Of a stretch of DNA of 5,406 bases, positions 1 to 5,218 are shown piece by piece; the first letter of the stretch is position 1; each line of letters begins with the position of its first letter. Below the pieces are notes generated by a model. That model did no database searches. It was not told where the DNA came from and saw only the letters and a list, made by a program, of their open reading frames with translations. A program made the position numbers and the translations under genes. This DNA comes from Anderseniella sp. (lineage in GTDB: Bacteria > Pseudomonadota > Alphaproteobacteria > Rhizobiales > Aestuariivirgaceae): the NCBI GenBank assembly GCA_013041995.1, contig JABDRA010000587.1:1-5406 (forward strand). Direction: 5' to 3'.

Positions 1-2
1 CA

Positions 3-674
3 GGGATACTTGAAAACGTCACATTCACAAATTGTGGGTTCATTCGACCGGATCTGCAATGCATCGTGATCATAAGTGACACAGCAGAAAAATTTATTTT
101 TGACAGCTGTACTTTTGACGGTGGCAACGCGGATTGCCTGCAAGTGAACAGCGGTGGCGCCATGTCCAACTCGATATTCTCCAATTGTATTTTTGACAAC
201 TGGAACCGAAACGGTGGATCGGCGTGGGAGCTGCGATTTCTGATAGGTAACACGAGCCACAATATTCAGTTTTCGGCCTGTCAATTCTTGTCCTCGTTGG
301 TGAATGAAAACGCGGCGTTCGCCGGCTCGGAAAACGATATCCGATTCAACAATTGCAAATTCTCGAAGACAAGCTTTGGCGGCACTACCAGTGGCAAAAA
401 TCTTAGAAACGTCAACGCCAGTGGTATGACTGATGACCTTAGCGAAAACCACGGAGTTGACAGTGTAAGCGTGGATGCCAATGCACAGGGATCGATATTG
501 CATGGCCTGAGCGATGTACCGACGGTTGCCGTTGTTGGCCTTCGCGCTGATACCACTTTCGATGTGCAAGTCACCGCTGTCGGAACAGAAACAATCTCCG
601 TCAGAGTGCGTAATTCCGCTGGGGCTGATGTGGCGCCTGCTACATTCACAGTTCAATGGATGGCAAAGGTCTGA
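3..674 (+). CDS. Right-handed beta-helix (tail-spike/pectate-lyase-like) protein, 5' end missing
   Basis: The reading frame is open from the left edge (first full codon at 3) to the TGA at 672-674, so this is the last 223 residues of a longer protein. A GTG at 66 lies inside the frame and has no reason to be the true start. Residues 6-120 contain five copies of a short strand motif of the form F-x-x-C-x-F (NVTFTNCGF, KFIFDSCTF, NSIFSNCIF, NIQFSACQF, DIRFNNCKF). Their cysteines are at 11, 36, 62, 93 and 118, about 25-31 residues apart, as expected for successive coils of a parallel beta-helix. After a Gly/Ser/Thr-rich linker (about 121-150), residues 151-223 form a compact beta-rich domain containing VDANAQGSILHGL and ending TFTVQWMAKV. 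This type of domain is found at the end of phage fibre and secreted beta-helix proteins. No catalytic residues can be assigned. Likely role: a surface or tail protein binding or cleaving polysaccharide. The fold is well supported; the phage origin is inferred. Confidence 0.85.
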   Translation, partial: GILENVTFTNCGFIRPDLQCIVIISDTAEKFIFDSCTFDGGNADCLQVNSGGAMSNSIFSNCIFDNWNRNGGSAWELRFLIGNTSHNIQFSACQFLSSLVNENAAFAGSENDIRFNNCKFSKTSFGGTTSGKNLRNVNASGMTDDLSENHGVDSVSVDANAQGSILHGLSDVPTVAVVGLRADTTFDVQVTAVGTETISVRVRNSAGADVAPATFTVQWMAKV

Positions 675-787
675 AAATAGAGAGCTTGACTGATCGGAGC
701 ATTTTCGTTGTACGGAATTGTCTGTAAGCATCGATAGTATTAAACAAGACCTAATATTCGAATTTCATGTCGAAGTAAGGTTGCCTG

Positions 788-1465
788 ATGAGGATTTCTT
801 TCAGATACAGATATATGATGTTCGACGTGCCAAAGAGTGCATCGACGTCAATAAATTTTGCGCTTCAGCATGTCTCGGAATGCATACTTGATGGCAATGG
901 TGGCGTAAAGCACATGACCGTGGCGGACTACGAGGAATACCTTGAACCCTTCCTCAAGAAACGCAGCGGCATGGACATCAGCACTCTTGAGCGAATAGCG
1001 GTTGTGCGCGAACCGTTTGACATGTTGGCCAGCTACTACAAATACCGGCGTCGGCCTGGTGTCGAAAACGCGAGTCACGTCGATCATTCGCGTAACACAT
1101 GCGGCGTTTCATTCAGCGCGTTTTTGGAAGGCATTTGTGAAAAAAAGGGTGAGCGGTACGCGGTGACACGTCCTTCTAACTTTATTCTCGACCCATCAAA
1201 GAAAGTAGGAATTGACCTGCTGTTTTCGTTCGAAAGACTCGATGCTCTTGCCAAATATTTGACCTCTAAGACGGGGCAAAGAATAGAAATACCGAGGAAA
1301 AACGTATCCGCACAACTGGATATCGGATCGGTGGAAAGAGGTTTACTGGATCGGGTTCGGAACGCGTTTGAAAATGACTTTATTTTGTATGATGCGATCA
1401 TGCGTAGTCCAAACGGTGAGCCTTTACGAGTTCGTCACTACGGGTTCGCCGAACTTCAGAAATGA
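788..1465 (+). CDS. Sulfotransferase family protein
   Basis: This 225-residue protein is predicted to move a sulfuryl group from PAPS to an acceptor, probably a carbohydrate or lipid, in the cytoplasm. No signal peptide or membrane span is visible. The 5'-phosphosulfate-binding loop is at residues 12-22 (FDVPKSASTSI, with K16, S17 and T20). The 3'-phosphate-binding segment is AVVREPFDMLASYYKY at 71-86, with the expected Arg74 and Ser82. Further family-like elements are FER at 148-150, the RKNVS segment at 170-174 (the position of the usual H/K-x-N-x-S) and a C-terminal helix ending DFILYDAI at 197-204. The length fits compact bacterial members. The ATG at 788 is preceded by TAAGG (776-780) at a 7-base spacing. 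A short inverted repeat (TTCGA 757-761, TCGAA 770-774) sits just before that site. The 113-base leader from 675 is AT-rich and has only weak promoter-like matches, such as TTGACT at 686-691 without a good -10. The acceptor cannot be deduced. The AT-rich composition and the neighbouring beta-helix gene suggest transferred cargo. Confidence 0.88.
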   Translation: MRISFRYRYMMFDVPKSASTSINFALQHVSECILDGNGGVKHMTVADYEEYLEPFLKKRSGMDISTLERIAVVREPFDMLASYYKYRRRPGVENASHVDHSRNTCGVSFSAFLEGICEKKGERYAVTRPSNFILDPSKKVGIDLLFSFERLDALAKYLTSKTGQRIEIPRKNVSAQLDIGSVERGLLDRVRNAFENDFILYDAIMRSPNGEPLRVRHYGFAELQK

Positions 1466-1769
1466 ATGAAGTCGAACAACTTTGGTGTTCATTCTGTTGT
1501 TTTCCAAGTTTCTGGAAAGGATAATCCGATCGCAGCTCAGGGTAGTCTACAACTCTCGGAGTATGCAGTCATGTGCAATGATGTAAGCGTTGGTTTCGGC
1601 GTGGGGCTGACGGCAGTTTGTCGACCCGCCTGGCAAGTCTATCAGTCCGGACGAGCCTTACTGTAACTCTCTAAAAACAGCAGCAGAACAGCTTTCAACT
1701 GCGTGTGCGCGTACAAGTCAGGACACGCCCAACAATCGACATCTACTGACTGCGAAAAGCGAGTGCGGC
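1466..1769. other. Intergenic stretch with small inverted repeats, no convincing gene
   Basis: About 300 bases separate the sulfotransferase from the next gene. Two inverted repeats are visible. GAATGAA (1464-1470) pairs with TTCATTC (1488-1494) around a 17-base loop, and TTTCCA (1501-1506) pairs with TGGAAA (1513-1518) around a 6-base loop. Neither has a proper run of T after it, so neither is a clear terminator. A weak promoter-like pair, TTGTCG (1618-1623) and TATCAG (1640-1645) with a 16-base spacer, could serve the three-gene module starting at 1770, but support is poor. A 66-codon open frame at 1466-1666 begins directly after the sulfotransferase stop. It has no Shine-Dalgarno site of its own and no recognisable sequence features, so I do not call it. 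Confidence 0.4.
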
Positions 1770-2012
1770 ATGAAATTCGAACCCTCAATGATGCATGACT
1801 TGGTCTTCTGGATTGCTACCGGCTTGGTCGGGGCAATTTGCAGTGCCGTTTGGTGGGTCGGCCGCGTTGTATTTACGAACAACAAGCGCCTTGACCTGCT
1901 CGAGCAAGAGAACAAACACGCTCGCGAACTGCGAGAAAGCCAGGACGTAGCAATTCAGGAAATCCGTAAGGATCAGAAGAAGCTCGTCGAACACCTCCTT
2001 AATTCCAGGTAA
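1770..2012 (+). CDS. Small single-span membrane protein with C-terminal coiled coil
   Basis: This 80-residue protein belongs to no family I recognise. Residues 1-10 are a short N-terminus, 11-34 a hydrophobic span rich in Trp, Val and Gly, and 38-78 a highly charged helix with Leu/Ile at 41, 44, 62, 65, 72 and 76, likely a coiled coil. Positive charges (R32, K39, R40) follow the span, whereas the N-terminus has net negative charge. The positive-inside rule therefore puts the coiled coil in the cytoplasm. The size and layout resemble small phage or lysis-region proteins, but a cytoplasmic coiled coil is opposite to an Rz-type inner-membrane spanin. The ATG at 1770 has only a weak upstream purine stretch (AGCGAG, 1759-1764). 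In-frame ATGs at 1788 and 1791 have none better. The next gene starts 26 bases after the stop, so the two are probably co-transcribed. Confidence 0.7.
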   Translation: MKFEPSMMHDLVFWIATGLVGAICSAVWWVGRVVFTNNKRLDLLEQENKHARELRESQDVAIQEIRKDQKKLVEHLLNSR

Positions 2013-2026
2013 TTCGCCCAACCACA

Positions 2027-2033
2027 TTGGAGA
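2027..2033 (+). promoter_or_regulatory. Ribosome binding site that fixes the start at 2039
   Basis: TTGGAGA contains GGAG at 2029-2032, six bases before the ATG at 2039. It overlaps an in-frame TTG at 2027 that could otherwise be taken as the start. It therefore supports ATG 2039 rather than TTG 2027 or the later ATG at 2057, for which AGAGG lies only one base away. Confidence 0.65.
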
Positions 2034-2038
2034 CTGCC

Positions 2039-2542
2039 ATGCCACGTCCGAGAGGAATGGAAACGAAAAGCTATGCGCCTATGCCATTCGCATCGGCTGT
2101 ATTTTCTGGTGCCCTGTTGTTGGGACTGGCCGCGTGCTTGTCCTCTGCCGGTGCCGAAACCGTCAATCATGCAGCCAAGCAGGACTATCAGCACGGCAAA
2201 TCACATCACCGGGTCTGTGAGCTGACCGAAGCCGACAATATAGAGATTATCAACCGTCGCTTGCCCAAGGCGGAAATCATCAGGTTCGATGACGCGCAGG
2301 CAAAACTTTACATGTTCTTTCTACAGCACGGTTATCGGATTGACGGTCAAGGCAGGCGCCTGAGCGGTGGATATGGCGTTCGCCTCCCGGATCCCGACCG
2401 GCTCTACATCGTCGATAGAGCTGGTCACTCGTCAGTCTATCCGTTCTTCATTGTTGACGGCTGCGTAGCGCGGCAACTGTTTCAGATCCCGCGTCTGCTT
2501 CACCGCATGATCATCAAGCACATGAAGGCGCATCCGGCATGA
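2039..2542 (+). CDS. Putative exported lipoprotein, unknown function
   Basis: This 167-residue protein begins at ATG 2039, chosen for the GGAG six bases upstream. A basic n-region (MPRPRGMETK) is followed by a hydrophobic core at about residues 17-32 ending LAAC (30-33). That matches the lipobox, with Cys33 as the lipidated residue. An alternative is signal peptidase I cleavage after AGA at 37-39. Either way the remaining part would be periplasmic or membrane-anchored from outside the cytoplasm. The mature region has two further cysteines (C60 and C142) that could form a disulfide, basic and histidine-rich stretches near 51-59 (HGKSHHR) and a basic C-terminal helix (about 151-164). I see no catalytic motif of a known peptidoglycan hydrolase and cannot name a family. 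The end overlaps the next gene by four bases (ATGA, 2539-2542), implying coupled translation with a membrane protein. It is too long and not proline-rich enough for an Rz1-type spanin. Confidence 0.72.
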   Translation: MPRPRGMETKSYAPMPFASAVFSGALLLGLAACLSSAGAETVNHAAKQDYQHGKSHHRVCELTEADNIEIINRRLPKAEIIRFDDAQAKLYMFFLQHGYRIDGQGRRLSGGYGVRLPDPDRLYIVDRAGHSSVYPFFIVDGCVARQLFQIPRLLHRMIIKHMKAHPA

Positions 2543-2889
2543 GGTGGGCAGCGCTTTTTCTCGTCGTATTCCTGATCGTGTTTATGGCACTGGCCGGCAG
2601 TCAGCACCTGGTGGCCAGGACAGTCAGGGTGTGCGCGGACGTAAACCTGCCGGCACCTGGAAAATGCACCCGTCAGATCATTCGCGGTTTCAGGGTCACT
2701 GAGATTATCACGACCGGCAACGGCTATCTGGATGCCGGGATTGCGGCCGCATCTGCTGCAGCTGCGTGGCTGGCGGTAAAATTCGACTGGTGGAAAGATC
2801 AATCAAAACCGGTCAGGGTCGTGGTAGCTGTCGGCGCATTTCTGGCAGTGGCGCTCGCTCTGTCGCTTTTCACTGCGCCGTTTGCCTGA
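2539..2889 (+). CDS. Small membrane protein with three predicted spans, unknown function
   Basis: This 116-residue protein has hydrophobic segments at about 3-20, 65-80 and 92-112. The first could instead be an uncleaved or cleavable signal sequence (MALAGS at 16-21). The loop between spans 1 and 2 (21-62) holds C32 and C43, flanking a Pro-containing stretch, and would face the periplasm, where a disulfide could form. The charged loop 81-93 (KFDWWKDQSKPVR) fits the cytoplasmic side. The ATG at 2539 overlaps the preceding stop (ATGA), and AAGG at 2525-2528 lies ten bases upstream, so translation is probably coupled to the putative lipoprotein. A terminator follows within 30 bases, making this the last gene of the module. 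Three spans in about 100 residues is compatible with a holin, but no family signature is seen. A role in an envelope complex with its two neighbours is equally possible. Confidence 0.72.
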   Translation: MRWAALFLVVFLIVFMALAGSQHLVARTVRVCADVNLPAPGKCTRQIIRGFRVTEIITTGNGYLDAGIAAASAAAAWLAVKFDWWKDQSKPVRVVVAVGAFLAVALALSLFTAPFA

Positions 2890-2916
2890 TACCGGCACCG
2901 GCTGAACAACAATCGT

Positions 2917-2955
2917 AATGCCCGCCCGGTATTTATTGCCGGCGTGGGCATTTTT
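2917..2955 (+). terminator. Rho-independent terminator ending the three-gene module
   Basis: AATGCCCGCCCGG (2917-2929) pairs with CCGGCGTGGGCATT (2939-2952) to give a 13-pair stem with one G-T pair and one bulged C, around a 9-base loop (2930-2938). The stem runs into TTTTT (2951-2955) followed by GTGTTT. It lies 27 bases after the stop at 2889 and insulates the module from the transporter operon. The stem is partly symmetrical and would also fold in the reverse direction, but an A-run that would serve the minus strand is short. Confidence 0.88.
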
Positions 2956-3003
2956 GTGTTTCAGGTACATGTGTCATCGATTGAGGGCAATCTACTCCAC
3001 AGA

Positions 3004-3033
3004 ATTCAACCTGTCCGATGATTCAGCCTGTCC
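3004..3033 (+). repeat. Two direct repeats with 17-base period upstream of the transporter operon
   Basis: ATTCAACCTGTCC (3004-3016) recurs as ATTCAGCCTGTCC (3021-3033), 12 of 13 bases identical, 17 bases apart start to start. A poorer third copy, ATTCAGACTAGGC, lies at 3066-3078. Spaced repeats in a promoter region often bind a regulator, but none can be named from this sequence. Confidence 0.5.
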
Positions 3034-3049
3034 TGCACAATCTATAGGC

Positions 3050-3079
3050 TTGGCATTACCGGTGAATTCAGACTAGGCT
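3050..3079 (+). promoter_or_regulatory. Weak candidate promoter of the transporter operon
   Basis: TTGGCA (3050-3055) is a reasonable -35 element. The best -10 at a usable distance is TAGGCT (3074-3079) at an 18-base spacing, which matches poorly. A promoter must lie between the terminator at 2955 and the start near 3142, because the upstream transcript ends there. Its exact place is not clear from sequence alone. Confidence 0.22.
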
Positions 3080-3098
3080 TTCGATCACGGAAATGTCA

Positions 3099-3120
3099 GG
3101 TCCGGACATGATTGGTCCGG
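3099..3120 (+). repeat. GGTCCGG direct repeat just before the transporter start
   Basis: GGTCCGG occurs at 3099-3105 and again at 3114-3120. The first copy overlaps an imperfect palindrome (TGTC at 3094-3097 with GACA at 3105-3108). The repeats lie within the likely 5' leader, 8-29 bases before the ribosome binding site. They could be an operator or part of leader RNA structure. They are short enough to be chance. Confidence 0.3.
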
Positions 3121-3127
3121 CGCCAGT

Positions 3128-3133
3128 GAGGAG
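3128..3133 (+). promoter_or_regulatory. Ribosome binding site deciding the ATPase start (TTG 3142)
   Basis: GAGGAG lies eight bases before an in-frame TTG at 3142, an ideal distance. The same site overlaps the GTG at 3133, which rules that codon out as a start with this site. It lies 29 bases before the ATG at 3163, too far to serve it. TTG 3142 is therefore the preferred start. Confidence 0.55.
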
Positions 3134-3141
3134 TGGGCGGT

Positions 3142-4254
3142 TTGCACGGGAACCTGGACGCGATGCCGGCGATTTCAGCCCATCTTGTCACCAAGATTTT
3201 TGGGGCAGGGCCGGGCAGTGTGACAGCACTTGACAGTGTTTCCATTGATATCCAGCGCAATGAGTTCTTTACCCTGTTGGGTCCGTCAGGGTGTGGCAAG
3301 ACAACCCTCCTGCGCCTGATTGCCGGTTTCGACCACCCGACCAGCGGGCGCATTGATCTTGAAGGCAGCGATATATCCTACCTGCCGCCGTTCAAGCGCC
3401 CGGTGAACACCGTGTTCCAGTCCTACGCATTGTTTCCCCACATGAGTGTTGCTGAAAACATCGGCTTTGGCCTGAAAATGCTTGGCAAGTCTGGCGCTGA
3501 AATAGACGCCGAAGTCGACGCCATGCTGAAACTGGTCAAAATGGAAGCCATGCGTGATCGCTCCACGGCCCAGATTTCCGGTGGTCAGCAGCAACGCGTC
3601 GCGCTGGCTCGTGCCCTGGCCCCGAAGCCGAAAGTACTGTTGCTCGACGAACCGCTCTCCGCTCTGGATCTGAAACTGCGCAAGGAAATGCAGATCGAAC
3701 TCAAGCGCTTGCAGCATGAAACCGGCATTACCTTCGTTTTCGTCACCCATGACCAGGAAGAGGCACTGACCATGTCAGACCGCATTGCGGTCATGAATGC
3801 GGGCAAGGTTTTACAGGTCGGCAGTCCGCGCGATATCTATGACCGCCCGTCCAGACGTTTCGTGGCCGACTTTATCGGTGAAACAAATTTCATGGCTGCA
3901 GAACTGGTATCCATTGCAAAGGGTGCAAGTCGCAAGGCTTCGCTTAAACTGGCATCAGGCAAGCAGATCGCCGCGAGTTTGCCGGAAGGCGACATGGCGC
4001 TCGGCAAGGTAACCGCCGTTGTAAGGCCTGAGCACGCCTCGCTGACAGCCCCGAAAGCATCTTCTGTACTGGCCGGCACTTTGGAAACCGTTGTCTATTT
4101 CGGCACGGACACCCACTATCATGTAGCACTGACGACCGGCGGCACGTTCACGGTGCGCATGCAAAATGCCCGCGGGCAGTCAGGTGAGTTCAAAGAGGGT
4201 GACAAGGTCGGCATCGACATCGACGCAGGTGCCACGCAGGTGTTGAGAGATTGA
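3142..4254 (+). CDS. potA: ABC transporter ATP-binding protein, PotA family (spermidine/putrescine type)
   Basis: This 370-residue protein is the ATPase that powers import through the adjacent permeases, acting as a dimer on the cytoplasmic face of the inner membrane. All nucleotide-binding motifs are intact: Walker A GPSGCGKT at about 47-54, Q-loop glutamine at 93 in TVFQSYALFPHM, signature ISGGQQQR at 145-152, Walker B LLLDEP at 166-171 with catalytic Glu170, D-loop SALD at 173-176, and switch His203 in FVTHDQEEA. From about 237 (RRFVADFIGETNFM) the chain continues into a C-terminal TOBE-type regulatory domain, including VVRPEHASL and a final beta-rich segment. Length and layout match PotA and related putrescine, spermidine or other organic-cation and solute importers, so the substrate is not certain. 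The start TTG 3142 is chosen from the GAGGAG at 3128-3133; ATG 3163 (seven codons later) is the main alternative and would begin MPAISAHLVTKIFG. The permease gene follows after seven bases. Confidence 0.93.
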   Translation: MHGNLDAMPAISAHLVTKIFGAGPGSVTALDSVSIDIQRNEFFTLLGPSGCGKTTLLRLIAGFDHPTSGRIDLEGSDISYLPPFKRPVNTVFQSYALFPHMSVAENIGFGLKMLGKSGAEIDAEVDAMLKLVKMEAMRDRSTAQISGGQQQRVALARALAPKPKVLLLDEPLSALDLKLRKEMQIELKRLQHETGITFVFVTHDQEEALTMSDRIAVMNAGKVLQVGSPRDIYDRPSRRFVADFIGETNFMAAELVSIAKGASRKASLKLASGKQIAASLPEGDMALGKVTAVVRPEHASLTAPKASSVLAGTLETVVYFGTDTHYHVALTTGGTFTVRMQNARGQSGEFKEGDKVGIDIDAGATQVLRD

Positions 4255-4261
4255 CGTTGCC

Positions 4262-5218
4262 ATGACCGACACCGCGCCAGCCAGTCAGCAATCCAGCACC
4301 AGTGGTGCAGACGCCGGTGTTGCGGCGCGCAAGAACGACGTGCGCAATCGCTGGTTGCTGGCAAGCCCGGCACTGACGGTGATTTTCTTCGCCGCGCTTG
4401 GACCATTGTTGATCATGCTGGTCTATTCGTTCCTGCAAAAAGGCTCGTACGGTGGCATTGTCTGGAGCTTTTCCCTCGACGGCTGGTTCAACGTATTCCT
4501 GAAACGTGATATTTTCGACGACACGCTGGGGTTTGCCGATGGTCATTTGTCGATTTTCTGGCGCTCCTTGAGGCTGTCATTCGGCACCACGGTACTTGCC
4601 TTGCTGCTAGGATTTCCCACCGCCTACTACATCGCAACACGGCCTGCCAATCTGCGGCCGGTTTTTCTGTTTCTCATTACAATACCGTTCTGGACCAATC
4701 TGCTGATCCGAACCTTTGCCATCATGGAAGTGATCCGCAATGAAGGTGTCGTCAACACCCTGCTGATGAGCCTGGGGGTGATTTCCAGTCCTATCCAGAT
4801 GCTGTTCACTGACTTCGCCATTATGCTGGGCATGGTCTATGTATATCTGCCCCTGATGGTCCTGCCGCTATATGCCTCAATGGAAAGGCTCGACTTCCGG
4901 TTGGTTGAGGCGGGTTATGATCTTTACGCGACCCGGATGGGTGTGCTGCGTCGTATCATCGTGCCGATGGTCAAGCCGGGCATTATTGCAGGCTCCATAC
5001 TGGTATTCGTGCCGTCGCTGGGGGCTTATGTAACGCCGCGCGTTCTGGGTGGCGGCAAGAACATGATGCTCGGCAATCTGATCGAACTGCAGTTCGGCCA
5101 GGGCCGCAACTGGCCATTGGGCGCAGCCTTGTCCATAACACTGCTGGTGATCGTCATGGTGGCGCTGCTGTTCTACGTGCGCAATGCCTCAAAGTCGGGA
5201 GTGAAGTCGCATGGCTGA
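4262..5218 (+). CDS. potB: ABC transporter permease, PotB family (spermidine/putrescine type)
   Basis: This 318-residue inner-membrane protein forms one half of the import channel. A polar, Ser/Ala-rich N-terminus (1-29) precedes six predicted spans at about 33-57, 103-125, 131-150, 184-205, 236-256 and 285-306, the usual layout of this family. A periplasmic loop with several aromatic residues lies between spans 1 and 2 (58-102). The cytoplasmic EAA loop that docks on the ATPase is at 216-240 (EAGYDLYATRMGVLRRIIVP at 216-235). Here the usual Ala and Gly of the EAA-x-x-x-G core are replaced by Gly218 and Tyr222, while the downstream I-x-x-P (232-235) is kept. The ATG at 4262 follows the ATPase stop by seven bases, with a modest GAGAG at 4245-4249. 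The 3' end overlaps the second permease by eight bases. The family assignment is firm; the polyamine substrate is inferred from the family. Confidence 0.93.
   Translation: MTDTAPASQQSSTSGADAGVAARKNDVRNRWLLASPALTVIFFAALGPLLIMLVYSFLQKGSYGGIVWSFSLDGWFNVFLKRDIFDDTLGFADGHLSIFWRSLRLSFGTTVLALLLGFPTAYYIATRPANLRPVFLFLITIPFWTNLLIRTFAIMEVIRNEGVVNTLLMSLGVISSPIQMLFTDFAIMLGMVYVYLPLMVLPLYASMERLDFRLVEAGYDLYATRMGVLRRIIVPMVKPGIIAGSILVFVPSLGAYVTPRVLGGGKNMMLGNLIELQFGQGRNWPLGAALSITLLVIVMVALLFYVRNASKSGVKSHG

Larger units (their letters stand above)
1..2960. mobile_element. Possible end of a prophage or genomic island (accessory segment)
   Basis: This stretch carries a beta-helix protein with a tail-spike-like C-terminus, an orphan sulfotransferase and three unidentified small envelope proteins. 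It ends in a strong terminator just before a housekeeping transporter operon. The part up to about 1700 is clearly more AT-rich than the transporter genes, with many AT-rich codons. These are typical traits of transferred DNA. Against certainty: no integrase, structural phage gene, lysozyme, tRNA or direct-repeat attachment site is visible, and the left border lies outside the window. The right border given here is simply the position after the terminator and is a guess. Confidence 0.4.

Noticed and set aside
281..649. 122-codon open frame on the minus strand
   Set aside because: It lies wholly inside the beta-helix gene, whose repeats and domain structure show the plus-strand frame is the real one.
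1464..1518. Terminator after the sulfotransferase gene
   Set aside because: Two inverted repeats exist, but the first has a long loop and neither is followed by a run of T.
1466..1666. 66-codon open frame starting directly after the sulfotransferase stop
   Set aside because: No independent Shine-Dalgarno, no recognisable domain, signal or span, and an unremarkable residue composition. Stop-restart coupling is possible but nothing else supports a gene.
1785..2045. 86-codon open frame on the minus strand
   Set aside because: It is opposite the 80-residue membrane/coiled-coil gene. The plus-strand product has a coherent span and charged helix and fits the downstream gene spacing; the minus-strand product does not.
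2039..2889. Rz/Rz1 spanin or classical holin identity for the small envelope genes
   Set aside because: The lipoprotein is too long and not proline-rich, the coiled-coil protein has the wrong predicted topology, and no lysozyme gene is present. A holin role for the three-span protein remains possible but unsupported.
3286..3750. 154-codon open frame on the minus strand
   Set aside because: It is opposite the intact ATPase motifs; a shadow frame created by GC-rich codon use.
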